Below are positions 34,028 to 43,309 of a stretch of 64,000 bases of DNA, one piece after another. Made by a program: the position numbers and the translations under genes. The notes under the pieces were generated by a model. The model searched no databases and was not told the origin of the DNA. It was given only the letters and a program-made list of their open reading frames with translations. Origin of the DNA: Faecalicatena fissicatena (GTDB lineage: Bacteria > Bacillota > Clostridia > Lachnospirales > Lachnospiraceae). Numbering within the stretch: position 1 is the stretch's first letter; each line of letters opens with the position of its first letter. The stretch is taken from NCBI GenBank assembly GCA_001028025.1, contig LDAQ01000108.1:8209-72208 (forward strand), read 5' to 3'.

Positions 34028-34482
34028 CACTCTGTCTCCTGTTCTATATATTTTCTTAATGGCACTTGTAATTTCCGCGCGGTGCTATTATAACTCATCT
34101 AAATATTCTGTTTTTATTCTATCACTATTCGCTTTATTACTCTACCCCAAATGACTATTTTCGCAGCCGCCTTGGGATACAGCATCCTGATATCAGTTAA
34201 TTCATCCGGCAGAAGTTCAATGCTACGCACAAAAAAAGTACAGTTCCTTCTGGCTAAGTTCAGTTAACTATATTTAAGATAAATCGTTCATAACACTAAC
34301 AGCCTTAAACATCCGACAATAGTATTGCTGTGCAGTATTTTTTTACTGGATCATAATGGGACGCGGCTATATTATCGACATATATAAAGAAAACGTTAGT
34401 GAGTGCAAAAGGTTGATTTTATTCCCAGACCGTCGTATGATAGTAAAATAATTTTTACTACATAATAAGGATGTGATATAAA
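34028..34482. other. 455-base gap with a decayed reading frame
   Basis: No intact gene. On the minus strand, 34114-34263 is open for 49 codons without a usable start and reads like the tail of a small protein (NCTFFVRSIELLPDELTDIR, then MLYPKAAAKIVIWG). It may be a remnant of another gene of the small-protein module. The rest is AT-rich and should hold the promoters for VanZ (plus) and the module (minus). Confidence 0.4.
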
Positions 34483-35076
34483 ATGTTTAAAAAGTGCATT
34501 TTGATGATATTAAAACCCCTGTCGTTTCTCCCGGCAATTGCAATGATGTATGTTATTTTCAGTTTCTCTGCCCAGACGGGTACAGATTCCGGCAATTTGA
34601 GCTATACGGTAAGTCATAAGATTGTGGAAATCGGAAATGAAGTCCTGCAGAAGAATATGGAGGAATGGGAGATTGAGGAGAAGGCATATGAGATTGAATA
34701 TCCAGTGAGGAAGATTGCCCATATGACAGAATACTTTATTCTGGCGGTTGCGGTATCACTGCCATTTTATGTTTACGGCCTGCGGGGCTTTGGACTCATG
34801 CTGGTTGCAGGGCTGATCTGTGTGGGCTTTGCCTGCGGGGACGAGTACCATCAGTCCTTCGTGGATGGCCGCGGCCCCTCTGTAAAGGACGTGGGAATCG
34901 ACAGCATCGGCGTCTTTTTTGGAATCATGGCGGTGCGTATCTGCTGCTGGACCATACTGGCCCCGGTACGGACGATGGAGCGGGAGCGGCGCAGATGGGA
35001 GCGCAAAAGGGCCCGGCAGAGAGAGCTGGAAATGGAGCAGCGGCAGAGCAGGCGGTGTAATCGCAGAGACTATTAG
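34483..35076 (+). CDS. VanZ-family membrane protein
   Basis: 197 residues. Hydrophobic segments at about 12-28, 80-98, 103-120 and 143-165 carry the VanZ landmarks IFSFSAQTGTDSG, RKIAHMTEYFILA and DEYHQSFVDGRGPSVKDVGIDSIG. The C-terminal 30 residues are highly basic (RERRRWERKRARQRE). The VanZ family is linked to teicoplanin resistance and envelope functions, but the biochemical role is unresolved. No van genes are nearby, so this is a housekeeping-type member. Confidence 0.88.
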   Translation: MFKKCILMILKPLSFLPAIAMMYVIFSFSAQTGTDSGNLSYTVSHKIVEIGNEVLQKNMEEWEIEEKAYEIEYPVRKIAHMTEYFILAVAVSLPFYVYGLRGFGLMLVAGLICVGFACGDEYHQSFVDGRGPSVKDVGIDSIGVFFGIMAVRICCWTILAPVRTMERERRRWERKRARQRELEMEQRQSRRCNRRDY

Positions 35077-35290
35077 AATTAATATAATTCATTACCTGCT
35101 ACACCATACAGAGCGATTTTGCCGAAGTAAATTTTTTTAATAAATTTTTCTGCTTCCTACTACGGGGAAATTTTAGAAATGTCAAAATGTAATCAAATCA
35201 ATCGTCTCGATTTTCTTTACCAATGAACATTTTGCAAAATTCTATGTTACACTATTGATGGTTTAAGTGCTTGAACGAAGGGGGGGGTGT

Positions 35291-35650
35291 TTGGAACTAA
35301 ATGAAAAAGTTTATGCTTTGGCAGAAAGTTTCTCCGCTTCTGCAAAGATGTTGACAGCTATTGGTGACGAAACAAGGCAACATCTCATTTTAGAGATGAT
35401 GAAAATGGGAAATTGCAATGGTGTTCGAGTGGGTGACATTACAGAAAGAACGAACCTTTCTCGTCCGGCTGTTTCTCATCATTTGCAAATTATGAAAGAT
35501 GCTGGAATAATCAGAGTACGCAAAGAGGGAACTAAAAATTATTATTACTTCGACCCGGAAATGGAAGCTTTTGAACGACTGATTTCTACCTTACAGCTAG
35601 CTATGAAAATTTCAAAAGAACTGCCGGATAGAAGAGGTGAAAGTAGATAA
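35291..35650 (+). CDS. ArsR-family winged-helix regulator
   Basis: 119 residues if translation begins at TTG 35291, seven bases after a long G-rich AAGGGGGGGG site; GTG 35267 upstream is less likely. ETRQHLILEMMKMG, RTNLSRPAVSHHLQIMKDAG and IRVRKEGTKNYYYFD form the ArsR helix-turn-helix and wing. The CxC metal motif of ArsR/SmtB is missing, so metal sensing by that site is unlikely. It sits 87 bases before a nitroreductase and probably controls it. Confidence 0.85.
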   Translation: MELNEKVYALAESFSASAKMLTAIGDETRQHLILEMMKMGNCNGVRVGDITERTNLSRPAVSHHLQIMKDAGIIRVRKEGTKNYYYFDPEMEAFERLISTLQLAMKISKELPDRRGESR

Positions 35651-35737
35651 GGTAAAGATTGATATTTTCATACCATAAAGGCGTATTTATCAACCATGAT
35701 TTCACAATAAAAAAATAAAATTGGAGGTAAGTTAATA

Positions 35738-36388
35738 ATGGAAATGTTGGAAATTATGAAACAGCGGCACAGTGTCCGGCAATACACTGATACTGCGATT
35801 GAGCCGCAAAAGCGAACTGCGTTGAATAATCTGATTGAAGAAATCAACGGTGAAATGGGATTGCATATTCAGATTTTCTATGATGAGCCAAAATGCTTTG
35901 ACTCCATGATGGCGCATTATGGCAAATTTACTGGGGTGAAAAACTACATCGCACTTGTAGGTAAAAAATCTCCGAAACTGGATGAAATATTAGGGTATTA
36001 CGGTGAGAAACTTGTTTTGAAAGCACAAGAGTTTGGTCTAAATAGCTGTTGGGTAGCAATGACCCATGGTAGGAGTAAAGCAGATGTCCGCAAGGGGGAA
36101 AAACAAATATGCCTGATTGCTCTCGGTTATGGTGTAACACAAGGAGTAGCGCATAAAAACAAGCCATTACAGGAAGTCTGTAATCATACAGCGAATATGC
36201 CCGAATGGTTTTTGAATGGCATGGAAGCCGCACTTCTTGCACCAACTGCAATGAACCAACAGAAGTTTTTCTTTGAATTACTACCCGACAGTAAAATCAA
36301 TGCAGATTGTGGCAAAGGTTTTTATACAAAGCTGGATTTTGGAATTGTAAAATATCACTTTGAAATAGGTGCCGGAAGAAAATTATAA
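35738..36388 (+). CDS. Nitroreductase-family flavoprotein
   Basis: 216 residues. The FMN-binding opening MKQRHSVRQYTD is characteristic, followed by the two-domain pattern of the TM1586-type nitroreductases (LVLKAQEFGLNSCWVAMT, then MEAALLAPTAMNQQKFFFEL in a second half resembling the first). It should reduce nitro or quinone compounds with NAD(P)H. GGAGG precedes the ATG. It lies downstream of the ArsR gene, likely as its target, and is followed by a hairpin terminator. Confidence 0.85.
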   Translation: MEMLEIMKQRHSVRQYTDTAIEPQKRTALNNLIEEINGEMGLHIQIFYDEPKCFDSMMAHYGKFTGVKNYIALVGKKSPKLDEILGYYGEKLVLKAQEFGLNSCWVAMTHGRSKADVRKGEKQICLIALGYGVTQGVAHKNKPLQEVCNHTANMPEWFLNGMEAALLAPTAMNQQKFFFELLPDSKINADCGKGFYTKLDFGIVKYHFEIGAGRKL

Positions 36389-36890
36389 TCATAATCTAAT
36401 AGAAAAGACTACCCAACGGGAAATAAAAAAACGTTGTTTCAGTGGCTGTATGTGTTCATGCGCCAAAAAGAATATAAATGCCTAACGGCGGTTTTGAAAT
36501 ATTGAATTTCAAGCCGCCGTTTTCCATTTTCAAAAAAGAATATGGAGGGTGAGTTAAAGTTACCCATTTTTAAGGATATGGCGGTATCAGGGAGGTATGG
36601 TCATGTCCTTTTCTTTTGTTATAAAACAATTTTTCACTGTAAACCGTTGAATTCTGGGGCTATTTTGTGGTTAGGAAAATTCCAAGGAAATTCTATATTA
36701 CAAGAACCTGTCCAGGATGAAAGACTTTTGCCTGCCCGGTGAACTCATTAAAAAATAATTCATGAATTCTGAGTAAAAATAAGCCAATAGACCCAAAATA
36801 TAAATAATGCAGTGCCAAAGCCGGATCATCCGGCGCAGTGCTGAAATTAAATGAGGCTTATACTGAGGCTGCATATCGAGGTGGAGATTT
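36389..36890. other. 502-base gap: terminator, no convincing gene
   Basis: A hairpin at 36484-36522 ends the nitroreductase unit. A 66-codon frame at 36542-36742 lacks a ribosome site and any recognisable sequence. A GCCGGAT-C-ATCCGGC palindrome at 36820-36834 lies before the DUF969 gene and may be an operator. Confidence 0.5.
36484..36526 (+). terminator. Terminator after the nitroreductase gene
   Basis: AACGGCGG and CCGCCGTT pair over an inner TTTTGAAAT / ATTTCAAG stem, then TTTCC. Confidence 0.7.
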
Positions 36891-37571
36891 ATGGAACTAA
36901 TCAAACTGTCTGGAATTCTAATTGTTATTATTGGATTTGCATTAAAACTGGACGCTATACTGATCATTCTGATTGCTGCAATCGTAACGGCGCTGGTGGG
37001 AAATTTGGGTGTCATCGGGTTGCTGGAGACGCTGGGAACGAGTTTTATTGCAAACCGGAATATGGCAATATTTATATTAATCATGCTGGTGACCGGAACT
37101 TTGGAGCGCAATGGTTTGAAGCCCGCTGCGGCCAGTCTGATCGGTAAGATCAGGAATGCATCCGCCGGTGCGGTCATTGGAGCCTACGGAATCATGCGTG
37201 GAATTTTTGCGGCATTTAATGTCAGCTTTGGCGGCGTTGCGGGCTTTGTAAGGCCCATCGTTATGCCCATGGCAGCAGGGGCGATTGAAGCGCGGGGGAA
37301 AGAACCCCATGAAGAGCATGTAGAATGGCTAAAGGGGATGGCCTCCGGTATGGAAAATATTGCATGGTTTTTCTGTCAGGTGCTGTTTGTCGGCGGCTCG
37401 GGCGCTCTGCTGGTGCAGTCCACACTGGAAACGCTGGGGTATAAGACATCGCTCATCGATTTGGCAAAGGTAGAGATTCCGGTGGGAATATTTGCAATTG
37501 TAACAGGAACCGTCTACTATTTTCTGAAAGACAGAAAACTGTACAGGAAATATTATGGGGATAAAAAGTAA
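36891..37571 (+). CDS. DUF969 family membrane protein
   Basis: 226 residues with about five to six hydrophobic segments, starting ELIKLSGILIVIIGFALKLD. RNASAGAVIGAYGIMRGIFAAFNVSFGGVAGFVRPIVMP is the conserved centre of DUF969. Members always pair with DUF979, and the pair is thought to form a transporter, with 5-oxoproline or pyroglutamyl compounds suggested by linked pcp genes. GAGGTGGAG precedes the ATG. It heads a four-gene unit with DUF979, an M29-like peptidase and pyroglutamyl peptidase. Confidence 0.88.
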   Translation: MELIKLSGILIVIIGFALKLDAILIILIAAIVTALVGNLGVIGLLETLGTSFIANRNMAIFILIMLVTGTLERNGLKPAAASLIGKIRNASAGAVIGAYGIMRGIFAAFNVSFGGVAGFVRPIVMPMAAGAIEARGKEPHEEHVEWLKGMASGMENIAWFFCQVLFVGGSGALLVQSTLETLGYKTSLIDLAKVEIPVGIFAIVTGTVYYFLKDRKLYRKYYGDKK

Positions 37572-37585
37572 GGGGGAAATAGTTC

Positions 37586-38533
37586 ATGACATTTTTTTTA
37601 AGCCAGGATGTTACGCTTGGTACAAAACTCCTGGAAGTTATCTATATCATTATGGGCCTGATTACATTTTACACGGGTATCAAAAATGTATTGGACAAGG
37701 AAAATCCCTCCCGTCTCGGAACCGGAGTATTCTGGTGCACTCTGGGGATCGTACTGGCATTTGGACGCTGGATTCCTTCAGCGGTCAACGGTGTGCTGAT
37801 TATTCTAATGACGGTTCCGGCTATCTTAAGAAAGGTGAAAATCGGAAAAATTGAGTCTTTAACAGAAGAGTATACGGATAAAAAGTACCGCGATATCGGA
37901 ATGAAAATTTTTATTCCGGCCTTGTCCATCGGAGTATTTGCAATTCTGTTTGCCATTTTCCTTCCGGATCTGGGCGCCATAGTCGGAGTAGGTGCAGGGA
38001 TTGCAGTTTCTATTATCATTTTGATGTTTCTTTCGAGGGAGAACAGGCCGGCGGTTTTCCTGAGAGATTCGGAACGTCTCCTCTCAACGGTAGGCCCTCT
38101 AAGTATGCTTCCCATGCTCCTTGCAAGCCTGGGGGCAGTGTTTACCGAGGCCGGTGTGGGAGATGTGATTGCGGGTCTTGTGGGCGGATTTATCCCAAAA
38201 GGAAACGTCAATGTAGGAATTGTTGTTTTTGCAATTGGGATGGCTGTATTTACCATGATTATGGGAAATGCTTTCGCTGCCATCACGGTCATGACTGTGG
38301 GAATCGGTGCACCATTTGTTCTGAATTATGGTGCAGATCCGGCCGCCATTGGAATGCTGGCGCTGACCTGCGGGTTCTGCGGCACGCTCTGCACACCTAT
38401 GGCGGCGAATTTTAATGTCGTGCCGGTGGCCATGCTTGATATGAAAGACCGCTTTGGAGTGATCAAATGTCAGCTGGTGCCTGCAGCACTCATATTTATC
38501 TTTCATATTTTTTATATGATTCTGCTGAAATAA
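37586..38533 (+). CDS. DUF979 family membrane protein
   Basis: 315 residues, about nine hydrophobic segments. LLEVIYIIMGLITFYTGIKN opens it, and AFAAITVMTVGIGAPFVLNYGADPAAIGMLALTCGFCGTLCTPMAANFN is the signature end of the family. It should form the second half of the transporter with the DUF969 protein, whose stop lies 14 bases upstream. Substrate is inferred from the linked pyroglutamyl peptidase gene, not shown by sequence. Confidence 0.88.
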   Translation: MTFFLSQDVTLGTKLLEVIYIIMGLITFYTGIKNVLDKENPSRLGTGVFWCTLGIVLAFGRWIPSAVNGVLIILMTVPAILRKVKIGKIESLTEEYTDKKYRDIGMKIFIPALSIGVFAILFAIFLPDLGAIVGVGAGIAVSIIILMFLSRENRPAVFLRDSERLLSTVGPLSMLPMLLASLGAVFTEAGVGDVIAGLVGGFIPKGNVNVGIVVFAIGMAVFTMIMGNAFAAITVMTVGIGAPFVLNYGADPAAIGMLALTCGFCGTLCTPMAANFNVVPVAMLDMKDRFGVIKCQLVPAALIFIFHIFYMILLK

Positions 38534-38608
38534 GGCGGAGACAGAAAATATAAGCTGCATCCTTTTTGTAGGGACGCGTGAATCAGGCAGCAGGAAAGGA
38601 AATCGGGT

Positions 38609-39601
38609 ATGCAGGATTACCGGAAAATAGAACGAGGTGCAATGATTGTGATTAAAGACTGGCTCCGCCTTAAGCCCTGGGAAAAATTAATCATTGTGAC
38701 AAGCGAGAACCATCTGGAAGAAGCGGAAGTGCTCCGGCATTGTGCCCACAGGCGGACAAAATCTGCAGATCTGATGGTTGTGGAAAAGCGGGGAAAGCAT
38801 GTAGGCGTATTTTTCGATAAACATGAAAATGTATTTGATGATTACAGTGCCGTGGTTGGTGCCACAGACTATTCCCTCGTGACAACAAAAGCAGCAAAAC
38901 GGGTCATAAGCAGGGGAAGCAAATTTTTATCTCTCCCATTATCCACAAATAACGGAAAGTCTATGCTGTCCTACCGTTTCATGGGAATGGATACAAAGAA
39001 AAGCAAAATGATGGCACGAATTATTATGAAGTATTTGAATTCATCCTCTGTGATCCGGGTAAAGACGGGGCTTGGGACAGATTTAAAAATGTATAAAAGA
39101 AACAGACCGGCAGGATTTTTTAACGGGGTAGTGAGAGACGGCAGGGGATTCTCCTCAGCAAGTATAGAAGTGTATGTCCCCATAGAAGAAACAGAGACCG
39201 AGGGGATTCTGATACCCGACGGTTCACTGGGGTATATCGGGAGACCCGATGAACCGTTTCGGATATGTCTGGAACACGGCCGCATACAGGAGATTGAAAG
39301 GACGGCCGCCGGAAAAAAGCTGATAGAGTACATGGCGGATTTTAAAGACCCGGGTATCTATGTTGCATCGGAATTAGGGATTGGTCTGAATTCCTATGCA
39401 AAGTGCAGAGGAAAATGTTACATCGAGGATGAGTCTGCCTACGGAACATTTCACATAGGCATGGGACGGAACATTGCCCTGGGCGGTGTGCATGAGGCGA
39501 ACGGACATTTTGATCTGGTGGTGCATAAGCCGGATATCTATGCGGACAACCGGATGATTATGGAGAGAGGGAAGATTATCATCCCGGAACCGGAAGTCTG
39601 A
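38609..39601 (+). CDS. M29-like aminopeptidase family protein (AmpS/NicX fold)
   Basis: 330 residues. The C-terminal half matches M29-type metalloenzymes: IYVASELGIGLNSYAKCRG, EDESAYGTFHIGMGRNIALGG, then ANGHFDLVVHKPDIYADN, holding the usual Glu, His, Tyr and Asp metal ligands. The family covers leucyl aminopeptidases and the ring-cleaving NicX dioxygenase. Between a transporter pair and pyroglutamyl peptidase, a peptidase role is favoured. The N-terminal third is less typical. AGGAAAGGAAAT precedes the ATG. Confidence 0.7.
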   Translation: MQDYRKIERGAMIVIKDWLRLKPWEKLIIVTSENHLEEAEVLRHCAHRRTKSADLMVVEKRGKHVGVFFDKHENVFDDYSAVVGATDYSLVTTKAAKRVISRGSKFLSLPLSTNNGKSMLSYRFMGMDTKKSKMMARIIMKYLNSSSVIRVKTGLGTDLKMYKRNRPAGFFNGVVRDGRGFSSASIEVYVPIEETETEGILIPDGSLGYIGRPDEPFRICLEHGRIQEIERTAAGKKLIEYMADFKDPGIYVASELGIGLNSYAKCRGKCYIEDESAYGTFHIGMGRNIALGGVHEANGHFDLVVHKPDIYADNRMIMERGKIIIPEPEV

Positions 39602-39703
39602 TGAGCGTATCAGCCGCACATAATAGAACGGGTAATGGATATCCCTGGATGTAGATATACCCGGCAAAAAAGTACTGAGAAATTATAGGTTAGGAGGAGC
39701 AAA

Positions 39704-40348
39704 ATGAAAGTATTGATTACAGGATTTGATCCTTTTGGAGGCGCTGACATCAATCCGGCATATGAAGCCGTAAAATTACTGCCCGATGTGATCAAAGGTG
39801 CAGAAGTAATTAAGATGGAAATTCCTACGGTTTTTTTCAGGGAGGGAAAGATACTTGAGGCGGGAATTCAGAAACATAAGCCGGACGCTGTAATCTGCAT
39901 CGGGCAGGCCGGAGGGCGTTCCGGTATATCCGTAGAGAAAGTGGCAATCAACCTGATGGAAGCAAGAATACCGGATAACGAAGGGCAGCAGCCTTTTGAC
40001 CAGCCGGTCTGTGAGGACGGCGAGAATGCGTATTTTGCAGCGGTTCCTGTGAAGGCCATGGTAGCGGCTGTACGAAGCAGAGGGATTCCGGCACGGATAT
40101 CCTATACGGCTGGAACCTATGTGTGCAATGATGTGATGTACCGTCTGCTGTATCTGATTGATAAGAAATATTCCGGGATGAGAGGCGGATTTATTCATGT
40201 ACCGTATCTGCCGGAGCAGGTGATAGATCTGCCGGACGGAATGCCGAGTATGTCGGCGGAAATGATTGCCCGGGGAATTGAGGCGGCTGTGGAGGCTGTG
40301 GTGGAAAATCGGGTGGATATTGATATTGTTATGGGGGAAACCCATTAG
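39704..40348 (+). CDS. pcp: Pyrrolidone-carboxylate (pyroglutamyl) peptidase
   Basis: 214 residues, family C15. It removes N-terminal pyroglutamate from peptides in the cytoplasm. The catalytic triad is visible: Glu in [13 protein letters not shown], Cys in [11 protein letters not shown] and His in [31 protein letters not shown] is the conserved opening. AGGAGG precedes the ATG. With the DUF969/DUF979 pair and the M29-like protein upstream it outlines a pyroglutamyl-peptide use unit. Confidence 0.96.
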   Translation: MKVLITGFDPFGGADINPAYEAVKLLPDVIKGAEVIKMEIPTVFFREGKILEAGIQKHKPDAVICIGQAGGRSGISVEKVAINLMEARIPDNEGQQPFDQPVCEDGENAYFAAVPVKAMVAAVRSRGIPARISYTAGTYVCNDVMYRLLYLIDKKYSGMRGGFIHVPYLPEQVIDLPDGMPSMSAEMIARGIEAAVEAVVENRVDIDIVMGETH

Positions 40349-40418
40349 AGATGTTGTTAATATATTTGAATAGTTGCGAAAAAGGGCGCCTCATATTCGA
40401 AGTGCCCTTTTATTATGC

Positions 40419-42449
40419 TCAGCAGGATTTAGAAGACAACGGAATATATATATGGAAGGCCGTGCCTTCCCCGGGCTTGGATTCTACGGTAATAGTCCCT
40501 CCATATTCTTCAATACTGATCCTCGCAAAGTAAAGCCCCAGTCCGCGCAGCCCGGGATTCTTTTTCGTACTGAATTCATAGTTGAAAATCTGCGGCAGAT
40601 GTTCCGGATCAATTCCTTCCCCGTTGTCCATAAACGTAATGTTTGCAGCATCTTTTGTATAAACAGCGGAAAGCGTCAGCGTCCCCTCCATAGGTGTATG
40701 CTCCGTGGCATTGATGACCAGATTTTCAAAGACACGGAACAGATTTTCCCGGTGGCCGTATATTTGACACGTCTGTTTGGGCAGCTCCAGCTGATAATGG
40801 AGTCCGTTTGCGTCAGCGTAAGGCAGTGTCTCGGAGTACACATACCGGAGAAATTCACTGCAGTCCAGGAATTCTGCGGGATCGCGATGAGAAGTCTCTG
40901 TGTGGAACAATTGAAGGCTCTGCACGTTGTTCTGGATCTGCGAGGACTTGTTGTCGATCACATCCAGATAATGCTGCAGCTCATCGTCAGAATCGATGCC
41001 GCTGCTTTTGATATAGTCTATATAGGTATTGATTGCTGCCACAGGAGCCTTGAGGTCATGTGCCACAGCGGAGAGAAACTGCTTGCGTTCTTCCATCATA
41101 GCTGTAAGATGTGCCGTTTTTTTCTCCACTTCTTCCTGCAGATGTTCTGTCAGATACTGGCGCTGGATTAGTGCCCTGCGGTTGTAATCCGAGATCAGTA
41201 TGGTGAATAATAAAACCATGACAAAACCACAGTATTCTGTCTGCCATCCAAACCGTACCGGTTCATAGCGGCCCGCGGTGAGATAATCAACCAGAATGCC
41301 GAATCCAAATACAGCATTGCCGCTCAGAAGCCAGACATATTGTGGCTGCTGAAGCGTACCGAGGAAGGCGGCCAGAATCAGGTAGACGCTCATCACAATT
41401 TTTGACAGAGCGATGATCTGGCTGTAAATGGATATAAACGGCGGAAACAGCGGGAAGAGCATATAAAAAGCAAGCAAAGGAAAAGCTGTCATAACAATGG
41501 AAAATATATAACAGGCGATGTAAACCTTCCGGTTCCATACCGAACCCGCCAGACGGTAAGTCAGGGCAGTCATACAGACAAGAACCGCAAAATAAGCGGT
41601 ATCCTCAATCACATAAGAGAGTTCTCCCAGATTGATCCCGAGCCAATGGATGAGCGGATAACAGATATGTACCGAAAAGCAGAGACACAAAAGCCCATAA
41701 GCAGCATACAGTGTATCTGTCTGCCTTCTAAACCATACGGTAAAGGAAACGACCGCACAGCCCAGTGTAAAGAAGCAGAGGAATGCATAAAATACAAGCC
41801 TGCAGATTATAAGCAGAGTAACCGTATCCGTCTGGCCTATAATGGGAGGATAGACCACGCCGCTGTAATAGTGGGAGTAATTGGAAGCCTCAATTACGAT
41901 TTCTACATTGCCTGAAGGCAGGGGAATCAGCGTGTTCTGTGTATGAATGCGATAGTGTTCTTCTGACAGATCACCATATGAATGGAGCAGCTTTCCGTTT
42001 ATATATATTTTGCTTGCGGAGTATATTTCAGGCATTTCTAAGAGCCATCCTCCGGAAGTGGGTTCCAGGTAAAGCTGTTTTCGGTAAACGGCGGAACCGA
42101 AAGGCGATGCATCCTGATGAAATGATTTAAAATTTCCAAATTGACCGATCGTGATTATCTCAGGTGATGTAAGGATATCACCTTCTGTGTTCCGGTTTTC
42201 CTCCAGGCTAAGATCAGGGTAAAATTCCCATCTGCCTGCAAGGACGTGCAGAGAACTGCCTGTGTATGTGTACTTATTATCCCAGCGGTAGGTGATATAA
42301 AAAAGGATCCCGATTACGGCAAGAGAAAGAAATAGAACCAGCAGGGATGCGCCAAGGGCATTCTTTCCCCTGCGGTCCCGGATTGGGTCTTTTTTGCGCT
42401 GAATATGAAGAAAAGCTTTTATTTTCTCAAAAGAATCATTATATTTCAT
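40419..42449 (-). CDS. 7TM sensor histidine kinase (7TMR-DISM-like)
   Basis: 676 residues. TM at about 34-55, then an extracellular beta-rich domain (about 60-220, with GGWLLEMPEIYSASKIYINGKLL) resembling the 7TMR-DISM extracellular fold, then seven membrane helices (about 220-425), a coiled coil, and a kinase core. The phospho-acceptor His is in SAVAHDLKAPVAAINTYIDY, followed by NLVINATEHT, MDNGEGID and LRGLGLYFARISIEEYGG. It senses an external ligand, perhaps a sugar-like compound. The regulator gene lies three bases upstream. Both diverge from a surface protein gene. Confidence 0.9.
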   Translation of the reverse strand: MKYNDSFEKIKAFLHIQRKKDPIRDRRGKNALGASLLVLFLSLAVIGILFYITYRWDNKYTYTGSSLHVLAGRWEFYPDLSLEENRNTEGDILTSPEIITIGQFGNFKSFHQDASPFGSAVYRKQLYLEPTSGGWLLEMPEIYSASKIYINGKLLHSYGDLSEEHYRIHTQNTLIPLPSGNVEIVIEASNYSHYYSGVVYPPIIGQTDTVTLLIICRLVFYAFLCFFTLGCAVVSFTVWFRRQTDTLYAAYGLLCLCFSVHICYPLIHWLGINLGELSYVIEDTAYFAVLVCMTALTYRLAGSVWNRKVYIACYIFSIVMTAFPLLAFYMLFPLFPPFISIYSQIIALSKIVMSVYLILAAFLGTLQQPQYVWLLSGNAVFGFGILVDYLTAGRYEPVRFGWQTEYCGFVMVLLFTILISDYNRRALIQRQYLTEHLQEEVEKKTAHLTAMMEERKQFLSAVAHDLKAPVAAINTYIDYIKSSGIDSDDELQHYLDVIDNKSSQIQNNVQSLQLFHTETSHRDPAEFLDCSEFLRYVYSETLPYADANGLHYQLELPKQTCQIYGHRENLFRVFENLVINATEHTPMEGTLTLSAVYTKDAANITFMDNGEGIDPEHLPQIFNYEFSTKKNPGLRGLGLYFARISIEEYGGTITVESKPGEGTAFHIYIPLSSKSC

Positions 42450-42452
42450 GTC

Positions 42453-43124
42453 CTAATCCGTATAAACATAACCCTTTCCCCACTGCGTGCGGATATATTC
42501 CTTTTCAGGTGAAAGCGTTTTGATTTTTCTGCGTATCCTCATAATCAAAACCTGAATACTATGCGTATTATAACGTTCTCCCCACAAAGCCTCGTAGATC
42601 TCTTCCTGACGGTATGGTATGCCCTTGTGATTGCTCAGAAACTGCAGAATCTGAAATTCACTTATTGTCAAATCCAAAGAAGAGGATCCTATGTAAGCCT
42701 GCTTTTCATCCGGGCAAATATAAAGGCGGGAACTCCCCTGTAAATCTCCCTGCCTGCTGTGATGGAGCCTGGGATGTATTCTTGCACGTATTCGAAGCTC
42801 CAGCTCTTTCATGTGGTACGGCTTCACAATATAATCATCTCCGCCGCTCAAAAAACCTTGTTCAAGAGAGGCTTCATCCGTTAGCACGGTTAGAAAAATA
42901 ATCGGGATATTACTAATATCCCGAAGTGTCCGGCAGAGCTCAAAACCATCCTGGCCATCCATGCGGATATCAAGTATAACACAGTCGTATGCATTTTTCC
43001 CCAATAATAATAAGGCATCTTTTGCACTGGAAGCTTTATCAGCTGCAAATCCATGTTCTGTAAAGTAAGCATGGTTTAAATTTAAGATATCAATGTCATC
43101 ATCAACAAAAAGAAGTCTGTCCAT
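42453..43124 (-). CDS. OmpR-family response regulator
   Basis: 223 residues. Receiver with FVDDDIDI, phospho-acceptor Asp in VILDIRMDGQDGFE, IFLTVLTD and IVKPYHMKEL; winged helix at about 125-222 ending with VLIMRIRRKIKTLSPEKEYIRTQWGKGYVY. It precedes its kinase by three bases. A cluster of ATTGTTGTTA direct repeats at 43206-43246 lies in the divergent gap and is a good candidate for its binding site, linking it to the surface protein gene. Confidence 0.92.
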   Translation of the reverse strand: MDRLLFVDDDIDILNLNHAYFTEHGFAADKASSAKDALLLLGKNAYDCVILDIRMDGQDGFELCRTLRDISNIPIIFLTVLTDEASLEQGFLSGGDDYIVKPYHMKELELRIRARIHPRLHHSRQGDLQGSSRLYICPDEKQAYIGSSSLDLTISEFQILQFLSNHKGIPYRQEEIYEALWGERYNTHSIQVLIMRIRRKIKTLSPEKEYIRTQWGKGYVYTD

Positions 43125-43205
43125 ATCCCACCAACTTTCATAGTATCTAATTCCATTTTAAAGGGGGCAGAAGCCGTTTGCAAATAAAATCGGAAATTTC
43201 CAAAT

Positions 43206-43246
43206 ATTGTTGTTAATTGTTGTTATTTATTGTTGTTTTATTGTTA
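43206..43246. promoter_or_regulatory. Four direct repeats of ATTGTTGTT(A/T), candidate response-regulator site
   Basis: Repeats start at 43206, 43216, 43229 and 43240 (the last short), 10-13 bases apart, close to one helical turn. This is the usual look of OmpR/PhoB-type tandem sites. They lie 64-104 bases before the surface-protein GTG. Confidence 0.6.
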
Positions 43247-43309
43247 AATGGATTATGATAAAATTAAACATATAATTTGATTAAGGATGAAATGAGAGGA
43301 GTACACAAA

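Noticed and set aside
36542..36742. 66-codon open frame after the nitroreductase terminator
   Set aside because: No ribosome site, no recognisable sequence and poor codon pattern.
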